Shown piece by piece: positions 1 through 8,504 of a stretch of 22,381 nucleotides of DNA. Both the position numbers and the translations under genes were made by a program. Location: positions 310,080 to 332,460 of the forward strand of contig NW_014577326.1 in assembly GCF_000485595.1 (NCBI RefSeq). Direction: 5' to 3'. Every line of letters begins with the position of its first letter. The stretch's first letter is position 1. Below the pieces are notes generated by a model, which worked only from the letters and a program-made list of their open reading frames with translations, was not told where the DNA came from and did not search any database. The DNA comes from Priapulus caudatus. Taxonomy: Eukaryota > Priapulida > Priapulimorpha > Priapulimorphida > Priapulidae.

Positions 1-1204
1 CGTAGCTAAAATCCAGGCACTGAAATAATATCTTGCTATCACCATTCAGCAGTTTAGGAGGTGGGCAATAGACGTGTACGTTCCTAGCTGGCCTTAATTG
101 TCGTTCCTTAATTGCCATCACTACTGATGCCAGAAAACGTTTTAGATTAGATTAATTTTAGTGTATTTATAATTAGCTATATTATTATTTTTTAATTAGC
201 TTCATAATTTCTTCATGAGAGAGCTCGCTGACACTGTATCTGTTTGTCACCCGAGTTCTTTGCTGCTAGGATGTAACTTTAGTAATTACCAGCTGGGTGG
301 GCGTGCTTTAAAATCGCTGTCTGGAGTTGGGAAATTATAGATTTTCCTGTTACTCATTATAGCAAGAGCTAATAATACCTATTATTAGCTCTTGATTATA
401 GTAATATAAGTATCTGTGCAGCAGAAGGCAGGCGATACATATCTATAAAACACGAGGTATATGCGCCATGTAGGACTCTCATCCTCCGTGTGATTGTAAC
501 TGATACATGTATTTTGGTGGCCGACCTAGAACGTACTGCCCCTCGCGATTAGGTATAGCCCCGTGTAACCCCTATTTAGTAGTACACGGTAAACATTAAG
601 GCTCTCTAAGGGTCCTATTTGTAAGAAAATTTATGGCAGCTCTCTTTTTAGCGCTGCCTTACGGTTAATATTAAATTTCCAAGTTAAGTTAGGGCAATCC
701 CAATTTTACACGTGAATAAGGGTCGCATTAGGTTTTTAGGGTTCCTATAGGAATTTGAGGCACCTCATATATAGAACACAACATTCATTCCTGCTCTATC
801 GCATGTGCTATTGGTGTCCGTTAATGGCGACCGATGTACGTCGCTAGCAACAGCAGGTAGCTGTTGTCACTGCGACGCCACCGCACTGGCCCGAGTGTGC
901 GCTAGCTGGCCGGCCGCACACAAAGTATATAGGTAGTGTGATAATGTCCGTGTGTGTGTGTATGTGTGAGGGGATTCTACAACACACACCCCGACACGGC
1001 GCCGTTCTCAAGCGATCTGTTTGTTTTCTCAGGCATCTTTACGGTTCCTGCTCATCAATCACGTCTGTCACGTCAAAGTCGAGGTACCGCTATAGAAGAT
1101 AACGGTGTTTGTGCACGTGCATTGACTAACTGTAACCACACTACACTTCTCTCTCTAACGACACTACTACCGTTTTCCATCCGATGACGCGATAGTGTCA
1201 TCGT
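1..1204. other. Noncoding stretch, no gene recognised
   Basis: This is AT-rich sequence with stops in all frames and no exon I can support. It contains one short perfect hairpin (listed separately). It may be an upstream intron of the phosphatase-subunit gene or intergenic DNA; nothing in the sequence decides between these. Confidence 0.6.
363..394. repeat. Perfect 15-bp inverted repeat with 2-base loop
   Basis: The arm 363-377 (caagagctaataata) is the exact reverse complement of 380-394, with only cc between them. The loop is too tight for a usual microRNA precursor, and no flanking direct repeat suggests an insertion. It is visible directly; its function is unknown. Confidence 0.85.
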
Positions 1205-1420
1205 CTCGTGAGTGTGGTGACGTACCAGCTCACCCACGCCCTCTCGTGAGTGTGGTGACGTAGCGGCCCACGCACGCCCTCTCGTGAGTGTGGTGACGTA
1301 GCGGCCCACGCACGCCCTCTCGTGAGTGTGGTGACGTAGCGGCCCACGCACGCCCTCTCGTGAGTGTGGTGACGTAGCGGCCCACGCACGCCCTCTCGTG
1401 AGTGTGGTGACGTAGCGGCT
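1205..1420. repeat. 38-bp minisatellite, six copies
   Basis: The phrase ctcgtgagtgtggtgacgta starts at 1205, 1243, 1281, 1319, 1357 and 1395, an exact period of 38 bases. The middle units are identical, the first is slightly diverged and the last is truncated. Each unit carries TGACGTA, which resembles a CREB/ATF half site. Units follow each other with no unique spacers. The reverse strand is open in one frame, giving a repetitive translation that I regard as a by-product of the period. Confidence 0.95.
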
Positions 1421-3499
1421 GAACGCGGTGACCTTTCGGCTCATACTTCTCACGAAATCGACTGAAGTTGCTATCGGTGTGAAATCAACGCTGGTTGTTG
1501 CATCGTGCTGATTTCTGTGCGGTGGCGGCAAATATGAGAGGCATTGCTGGCGAGAGGCGAGCGAAAGATGTGGCGACTGTCAGCAGTTGAGGCAGCTGTC
1601 AGCCCGCATGCTGCGCCGCTCGCTGCTGTAACGTGGCCACGTAACAGGTCGTTGCGTGTTGCTGTGCGTCGCCTGTAGGCGCACACGTGCGGCGTGACGA
1701 CTTATCGATTAAAACCGTAACACGTTAACTTTTGTATTAATACACGATGTGTTTTGTTAGCCATCTTGTTATTTCTTAAACTAACTAATAGGTAATTGTC
1801 ATCGTGTGTGCGCGTGATAAGGTCGGTGTGCGTGCGCGTCCGTGTGTGTGTGTGTGTCGCAACATATCTGTGAGTGCATGAGTGTATGGTTGCAGTGGGC
1901 GTCTATGTTTGCCTGCACTTAACTTACTCATCCAGGTTGTAAATAGTCGTTTCTCGGTTGGCTACGGTAACAATCTAATCCCTCCCGTTGCTTGCTCACC
2001 GGCGTTTGTGCCATTAACCTCGTGTGTACTTAACTAATACGCCGGCCACGCTGGTGAGTGATACTAGCATGCGTGTGTTGATTGCACGGCTGGAATCGTG
2101 GGCGCAGCGCGCATCATTTCAATCGCGGTATAAAGTTCATCAAGGACCTGAGCTGAAACTCGTGGATAGTCGCGGGGTAGACTCAGACTCGGGTCTGTAA
2201 TGGAGAGTAGATGGTCGTCTGGCGCGGTGTGATTACGTCGTAGAGAGTTATCCTAATTAATTACTCTGGCCTGCGAGCGAGGCTCGTCGGCTGGTCGGCT
2301 GCAGCAGTCCGCTTAATTACAGCACGCCCGATATTCAGCGTGATTTACTATCGAATAAAGACGGCGCTGCTTATAGCGCCGCCTACCAATGGCTACCGTT
2401 TGATGGGCGCGAGAAATCGATGGAAATTTGATTTGAGGAGAAAAAGAGCCTCGTGTGTTTTCGCTGCGAATTTACGCTAGCTCATGCGTCTCGGGGTCAT
2501 TATTCATTATCATGCGTTATTATTATATTCTTGGGGTTATGGACACGGGCGTAATAACCACGGGTTTACCGTTTGAATCCGTTTTGCGTTGTATTTCACC
2601 TGCGTGGTAGAGACTTCCTTATAGAGACTGTGGAAATATCTCCGCATTGGAGTTGTATATTACTATTCTTGATGCTGTGATGTTCATAACGGTAATGGAA
2701 CAGAAATACTTAAAAGAAGTGGGTGGTCCTCATCCACTGTGTAGCTGAATGTAATAATAAATACAACAAGGAAGGGGCAGTCTGTGATGCATCTGGAATG
2801 CCAGAATCAATCGAAGGGATTTCATTGCGTCAGATTAGTATGATCTGCTATCGCAAAATCGTGTTTCGTGCAAGTCCGCCGATCTGTTCTTTGAGACTTA
2901 AAACACCGCGTTATACTTGCGAGGCCTATAGAACGCTGGAAACATTTAAGACACTCTGTCAAACATTTATCGTGCGCGCGCTTTCTTTCATAAATGTCAC
3001 CACGCCGGTTGACCAGATGACAAACATTGTTCAGATTTAAAAGAAATCTGTTATAAGAGTGTAAATTGTCCATGTATAAACTGTATACACAGTAAAAACT
3101 CGCGGTCTCTCATCTGAATTGTCAGCCAAGAAACTCCAGTACAAGCGCTGTTTGTACTGCCTGTGTGCATACACATACACGCCCGCTGGACCCGGCCTAT
3201 AGCCCGCGACAGACATATTCTGCGCGTAAATTCAGTTACAGGGTTTTGTTTTAATCTTCTTGTATATGTCAACCGACCGTGATTCTGCGGCTATGGCGGC
3301 GCCTTATTTACATAAATAGTATGCCTGTCCCCAGTCTACCCCACCTGTCCCACTACCCCTACCACCTACCACGCTAGTGCCGCGTTCCCTACCCGACAGC
3401 GGTCTAAACATCGACCACGGCGTCCTTGCCGTATGCCGCGGCAGCACTCGCCGGCTGCGGTTGATGGAAGACAGCCAAACTACGCTGACCACGCGAACG
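1421..3499. other. Noncoding stretch, no gene recognised
   Basis: It is mixed-composition DNA with short GT/GC-rich runs near 1800-1860. Short open frames at 2723-3040 (+) and 2822-3073 (-) overlap each other and have no recognisable motifs or splice context. I looked for ankyrin-repeat exons of the downstream gene and did not find a convincing one. Confidence 0.5.
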
Positions 3500-3597
3500 C
3501 CCCCCCCCCCGGGGGAAAAAATGTGGACCTTTTAAAATTTTTGGGGGGTCGTACGACCCTCACGACCCCCCCCCGGCCCCCCCCCCCCCCCCGGGGG
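3500..3597. repeat. C/G homopolymer patch with embedded palindrome
   Basis: Runs of 11 C then 5 G, an AT-rich stretch, then runs of C and G again surround the palindrome gggtcgtacgaccc. Stacked homopolymers of this kind are unusual in the rest of the window. They may be a poorly assembled patch or a genuine G-quadruplex-prone tract. Confidence 0.7.
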
Positions 3598-3910
3598 AGA
3601 CATTAGCATAGTTTTTCATGCATGCGAGCACCCGCACACACGATGAAGCCATACTATAGAAGCTCAGCTTCATGACCGTGAGAGCAAACACGGCAGCGGC
3701 GGCGGCGCGCCGCGCGTTCACTCGTCAGGCGCCGCACGTCCGTCGTCTCCAGCGCGCACTTGTCTGTCGTCACGTTGAAAAGAGAAGCCGGCGGATCGTC
3801 GATAGGGCGCACTCTCGCAGCATCCCCTCATCGCTCGCTAACGACCACCTGGCTCACAACCTCCACCGCTCGCTCGCAGGCCCCGGCGATGCTCTGATTT
3901 GCGGCGGTGT

Positions 3911-3924
3911 ATGCGTGCGTGCGC

Positions 3925-3955
<31 letters not shown>

Positions 3956-3960
3956 TGTGC
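3911..3960. repeat. GCGT microsatellite
   Basis: This is a run of gcgt/gtgc tetranucleotides about 50 bases before the exon at 4010. It lies in the preceding intron; the polypyrimidine tract and acceptor of that exon follow it. It produces spurious Cys/Arg/Ala-rich frames on both strands. Confidence 0.95.
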
Positions 3961-4009
3961 CTCGCCGCCTGCGACCGTAAGTAATCGCTTCCTCACTTTG
4001 TCTTTGCAG

Positions 4010-4100
4010 CCAGTCGATACGAAGGACAAGCCTGCGGGACAAGTCTATGCTGTCGCGCAGGGAGGCGCAGGAGGAGGCCAAGCTACGCGTGCAAACAGAG
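4010..4100 (+). CDS. Internal exon, PPP1R16-like protein phosphatase 1 regulatory subunit
   Basis: A 91-base exon lies between the acceptor tttgtctttgcag and the donor GAG|gtgcgt. The frame starting at 4011 is fully open for 30 codons and contains RRTSLRDKSMLSRREAQEEA. From memory of the family, this aligns with RRASLSDRTNLYRKEYEGEA of vertebrate PPP1R16B (10 of 20 identical), the segment just after the ankyrin repeats of the MYPT3/TIMAP subunits. RRTS fits the PKA consensus RRxS, and the family is known to be phosphorylated around this segment. The exon ends in phase 0, matching the phase-0 start at 12596, so the two join without a shift. It starts in the last base of a split codon, so at least one exon lies upstream. 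The homology is recalled, not searched; another basic-helix protein is the main alternative. Confidence 0.72.
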
Positions 4101-4357
4101 GTGCGTGTGCGCGAGCTCATGCATGCGAGACAGAGAGAGAGAGATTCCCGTGACGGGGGAGGGAGGGGGAGGCGCTAGTGTAGCAAGCTCTAGTCCTCAC
4201 TCGCTGGCTAATGAAGATGGATCACTTGACCGCGTGGACAGCTTTCTCACAAGCCTCGTGGATGCAGACTGATCTTTAGCTCCTCACCGACTCTCCTTGT
4301 TTAACCTCCTGTTCGTGGCCTCGTTATATCATGAAACGTGACATTAATCATAAATCA

Positions 4358-4527
4358 TGATCAGTTGACCACGGCTTGCTCTATCATTGTCCGTCCTGAA
4401 TGACGTAGGTCCCCCCCCCCGTGATCAGTTGACCACGGCTAGCTCTATCATTGTCCGTCCTGACTGACGTAGGTCCCCCTCCCCCGTGATCAGTTGACCA
4501 CGGCTAGCTCTATCATTGTCCATCCTG
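4358..4527. repeat. 64/65-bp tandem repeat, about 2.6 copies
   Basis: The phrase tgatcagttgaccacggct begins at 4358, 4422 and 4487. Units are nearly identical and differ mainly in the length and purity of a C run before each next unit. The third copy breaks off after about 41 bases. Confidence 0.93.
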
Positions 4528-4948
4528 CCTGTTAGTTCTGTTATCAGCTGACGATTCAATGCGCTGCTATTCTTGAAGCCCCTGCGGATGTTCCTCCGTC
4601 AATATAATATAACACGGCGGCATACAATACGGTTTACAATAAAGGCCAGGCATTGGTGGCTGTCTCGACCTTATAAGTACAACGCAAAACTAAACGCGTA
4701 CTGCTAATTAATTTTTTGCGTTGTTGTTTTCTTGCGAGGCGAGCGGATGAGACACGTCATTAGTACCGCAGGCAGGAGCATCTCATTAGAAAGCCATCGC
4801 GAGTCGAGATGACTTAAAAGTATCCAGCTCGTTGACCTAGTTGTGCGGATCGCGTTATGCAATCAATGCACGATGCTGCATCAGCTGTGTAAATTGCTGC
4901 TGTCGCCGCGCTCACGACTCGCAAATCTGAATGCTGCCTGATTCATGC

Positions 4949-5110
4949 GGCGAGCGAGAGAGAGAGAGAGAGCGAAAGCGTGCGAACGAGAGAGCGAGAG
5001 AAAGAGAGCGAACGAGAGAGCGAGAGAAAGAGACTGTGTGTGTGCGCGTGTGTGCGTCTGTGCATGCATCCATGAGTGTGTCCGTGTGCGCGTCCGTGCG
5101 TGCACGTGTG
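4949..5110. repeat. GA-rich then GT/GC-rich low-complexity run
   Basis: GA repeats include two near-identical copies of a unit of about 27 bases built on gcgaacgagagagcgagaga, between about 4980 and 5032. They pass into gtgtgtgcgc repeats. Charged Arg/Glu-rich (+) and Ser/Leu-rich (-) open frames here are artefacts of the repeat. Confidence 0.9.
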
Positions 5111-5272
5111 TATGTGATAGAGAAGGACAGACAAGGAGAAGGAAGGGCGAGAGTTAGAGAAGGAGGGATGGAGAGGGAGGTAGAGCGAATGGGTTAGGGG
5201 TAGAGAAAATCGATGATCCATAGTAAGATTAAATTGTGCGTGTGTGATTTGCATCTGTCGTTGCTAGTCCTC

Positions 5273-5299
5273 CCTGCAGCAGCAGCAGAACAACAGTAA

Positions 5300-5335
<36 letters not shown>

Positions 5336-5398
5336 CAGGAGTAAGATAATATAGGTATATTATCTTATTATTACCTTACCTATATTATCTTACTCCTG

Positions 5399-5459
<61 letters not shown>

Positions 5460-6592
5460 CAGTAGCCGTAGCAGCAGCAGTTGCAGCAACAGTAGCAGCA
5501 GCAGTTGCAGGCAACAGTAGCAGCAGGCAGAGACAGACAGAAGCCCGGCGGCGCAGCACGAAGCAGGCGAGCGGGAGCAGCGAAGCAGCAGCACAGCCTC
5601 GTATGCAGTACAGCAGCCAGAACAACAGTAGGCGAGTAGCCGTAGCATACCGCAGTACAGTAGCTGTAGCAGTAGCAGCAGGCAAACAGACAGTAAGCAG
5701 TAGCAGTAGCCGTAGCCGAGTACGCCCGAGCAGTAGCAGTAGCCGAGTAGCCGTAGCAGTAGCAGTAGCAGGTACCGTAGCCGTAGCAGTCGCAGTAGCC
5801 CAGTACCGCAGTTAGCCGTAGCGTAGCAGTAGCCGTAGCAGTAGCAATACGCAGTACCCGTAACGCCGTAAGCAGTAGGCAGTAGCCCGTAGAGCAGCTA
5901 GCAGTACAGACGCAGTAGCGTAGCAGTAGCCGTAGCGCGTAGCCGTAGCAGTAGCAGTACAGTAGCGGCGCTAGCAGTAGGCATAGCCGTACAGTACAGC
6001 AGGTTAGCAAGTCAGCAGTACAGTAGCCGTAGGGCAGTAGCCGGAGCAGTACAGTAGCCGTAGCCGGTCAGCCGTAAGGCGCAGTAGCAGTAGCAGTACA
6101 GTAGCCGTAGCAGTAGCAGTAGGCAGCTAGGCAGTAGCAGTATCAGCAAGCAGTTGGGCCAGCAAACTAGTAGAGCAGAAGCAGAAACAACCAGTAACAG
6201 CACAACAGTAGTAGTATAGAGTAGTAGACCGACGACTAGGGCAGTAGCAGTACAGTAGCATGTAGCAGTAGCAGTAGCAGAGGCAGTAGCAAGTAGCAGT
6301 AGCCGGAGCCGTAGCAGGAAGCAGATAGCAGGCAGCGAGTATGCAGGCAACAGTAGCAGCAGCAACAAGCTAGTAGCAGCCAAGAAGTAGTAGTAGCAGT
6401 CACAGTACAGTAAGAGTAGCAGTAGCAGCAGCCGTAAATCAGTGCAAGCAGGCAGCAGCGACCAGCAGCGGCACAGCAGCAGCAGCGAGCAGCAGCAGCG
6501 GGCAGCAGCAGCAGCCAGCGACAGGCAGCGGCAGGAAGCAGCAGGCAAGCAGCAGCAGCGAGAGCAGCGCAGCGGCAGCAGCAGCAGTGAAG
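5273..6592. repeat. AGC/AGT (CAG/TAG) trinucleotide tract, about 1.3 kb
   Basis: The tract begins as clean cagcag and agtagt arrays and becomes a noisy mixture of cag, tag and ccgtag words for over a kilobase. The matching place in the clean copy (12064-12160) holds under 100 bases of CAG. Either the array is long in the genome and was collapsed by short reads, or this copy is inflated by errors. It lies in the intron before the terminal exon. Open frames through it translate to Leu, Thr, Tyr or Cys runs and are not genes. Confidence 0.9.
5337..5397. repeat. Perfect 21-bp inverted repeat inside the trinucleotide tract
   Basis: The arm aggagtaagataatataggta (5337-5357) is exactly reverse-complemented at 5377-5397, around a 19-base AT-rich loop. 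AGT arrays flank both sides. It is absent from the clean copy at the equivalent place, so it may belong only to the long allele or be a read artefact. Confidence 0.9.
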
Positions 6593-7213
6593 CCCGAAAG
6601 TGAGGATTGCGTGAGGCTTCCTCATTAAAGCTATAAACCATGAATCATTATCGTACCCGTCATGTTTGCCCTTCGCATCGCCTGCAACACGCATTCACAT
6701 GAGAAGGGATCCCGCTCATTCCATTCTGCTCCAGAAATAGAGCAGTATGACGGGCGGGGAGCGCATGAGATAGAGGGGAATACAGCGAGAGAAGAGAGGA
6801 GACGAGAGAGAGTAGAGAGAGAGAGATAGGGAGGGAGACGAGAGAGAGAGAGATAGAGGGCCAGAGATGCAGCGAGAAGAGTAGCAGGTGCAGGTGGACG
6901 GTGAGCAGGGCGGACGAAGTAGCGACGTACCTGAGTAGGGACAACGGCCGACTCCGGTGATTCAGATAGCAGTATCAGCGCTGAGCACCGAGAAACGCTC
7001 AGCGGCACTGCGCCACAACATAACTATTCCAATCTAGTCCCGAGCCCGGAGAGCCTCAGCGGAAGCAAGGCGGCTAGCACCCTGCCCGTCACGTAAGCGA
7101 TCCGACGTCTGCAGAACCTCCTACCGTAGAACAATCTCATCCCGCCCCTTCGCTGTCGATAAAGCCCCTCTCCAACACTGTCAACCATCCCCCCGCGCTT
7201 TGCTGCTCCGCAG

Positions 7214-7985
7214 GAAACCAACAGACGGCGGTGCCGACTACGCGGACCGAACGGTCAGAGAGGTACCGGCAGCGCACCGATCACCGATGAAGTGCATACC
7301 TCCAAAACGGTCCGGCCAACAGTGGACAGCAGCGCTCGGTCTCGTCCGCGAAGCCTCTCTCCGTAATGATGCACAGTGAAGCAGGACGCGCCCTTTGTCG
7401 GTTTTCTTTGTCATCGTCTCGCCTGAATGCCGCTGAAGCTGAGAACCGACGCGCGCGAGCGCTGGCGAAATCCGACCATCCCACTACGTCTGGCCTGACA
7501 ACGAGCTCCGGCCGATGGACGCGGCTCGCAGCAAGTCGGCGACTCCGAGCCTGGCGCTGCGATGCGCGCCCCGACGCAGCGCTGCAGGCAGCGAGCCGCG
7601 ATGTAGCAGCGCCGCCTGACGAGGATCCTATTCCGTCGGGCCACCGCGAGCTCGCGCGACCCGCTGAAGCACAAGGCGCGGCTCCGGTCGAGCGAGGCAC
7701 ACAATCGCACCGCAGGAGGTGGTGTCTGGCGTCCGCGCTTGCCGGGAGAGCTGCGAACGTCGAAAAAGCGCCTGCACGCGACAGCTCACGGCAGTGCCTG
7801 CGAGCGAAACGCGTATGGCGGCGGCTGGGCCAGCGCGCGACGATAGAGCCTCATCTGATAGACACTACTGAGCATGATTCTTCGAGGCTCAGCCGCCGGG
7901 GGAGGTGGGTCCGCGGATGCCGAGCTGCCTGCGCCGACTAGGATGAGCCTTGCCTGAGCTGTGCGTAACGTGAGCCGCGTGAGTG
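7214..7985 (+). pseudogene. Scrambled copy of the terminal PPP1R16-like exon
   Basis: It begins after ctgctccgcag, the counterpart of the true acceptor, with ggaaacc as in the real exon. Recognisable shared words follow in order, ending before gcgtgcgtg...ctgccc near 7985, which mirrors the sequence after the true stop. The reading frame is broken repeatedly by small insertions, and the CaaX end is not intact. It spans about 770 bases against 564 in the real exon. Its long open frames (for example 7366-7941) are not the native frame. I consider it sequencing noise in a false duplicate, not a biological pseudogene. Confidence 0.75.
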
Positions 7986-8498
7986 CGTGCGTGACTGCCC
8001 TCGCCGCGCAGTGACTAGTGATCTAAGCATTGCCTGCACTGCTACTGCTGAGCGATCGGTCTCCGTCGACTCGGCTACTACTGCAGGCGAGTTGCCGCAC
8101 TAGCTGTCTCGTGCCACTCCGCAGGGATGTGCGCGACCCTAAGATGCCGATCGGCGACGTGACTCGCTAGCACTGAAGACTCACTGGCGGCTGACCGATG
8201 CCCCGTGAGAAAATTCTAAATCGCAGCATCAAACCTGGGCATCGCATGGCAAGGTTAAGTATCGGGCTTAGTATGTAGGCTACTGTGTCCCTACGTATAC
8301 AATTTGATATGAGTACCTTACACTTATATGAGTCTACGGAGACTCGTATGTGTATATATATGTATATGGTATATAGCTATAGAGTATACTGACACTTAGG
8401 TACGTATACAACAGGTATTGTATATGGTCTGTGTATATGATATCTATATGCAGAGACCTCATACCTCATGCATAGTTTCTCCAGGCCGGTGAGTTGAC

Positions 8499-8504
8499 AA
8501 TAAA
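8499..8504 (+). other. Duplicate of the AATAAA polyadenylation signal
   Basis: The words gttgacaataaagcg match the signal at 13533 in the clean copy. It is listed only as an alignment anchor within the scrambled block; I do not think it is used. Confidence 0.6.

Larger units (their letters stand above)
4101..5237 (+). other. Left part of the intron before the terminal exon
   Basis: The sequence from the donor at 4101 to the start of the duplicated block has no open exon. It contains a 64-bp tandem repeat and a GA/GT low-complexity run (both listed). If the duplicate and gap are removed, this joins directly to 12029-12595, giving an intron of about 1.7 kb rather than the assembled 8.5 kb. Confidence 0.65.

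Noticed and set aside
954-1187. 77-residue + frame
   Set aside because: It begins in a GT repeat and shows no splice context or recognisable motif.
1205-1420. Possible CRISPR array
   Set aside because: The 38-base units are contiguous with no unique spacers, and the context is eukaryotic. It is a minisatellite.
3672-3980. 102-residue Ala/Arg-rich + frame before the exon at 4010, considered as the previous PPP1R16 exon
   Set aside because: It does not contain the expected ankyrin or KHKHD-like residues, runs into the GCGT repeat, and has no donor site in a suitable phase.
5380-6694. Long minus-strand open frames with Leu, Tyr, Cys and Thr runs
   Set aside because: They are read-through of the AGC/AGT trinucleotide tract, overlap one another in several frames, and have no non-repetitive domain.
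7281-7941. Overlapping open frames of 99 to 191 residues on both strands
   Set aside because: They lie in the scrambled copy of the terminal exon. None follows the true frame, which is broken by insertions; openness is a by-product of high GC.
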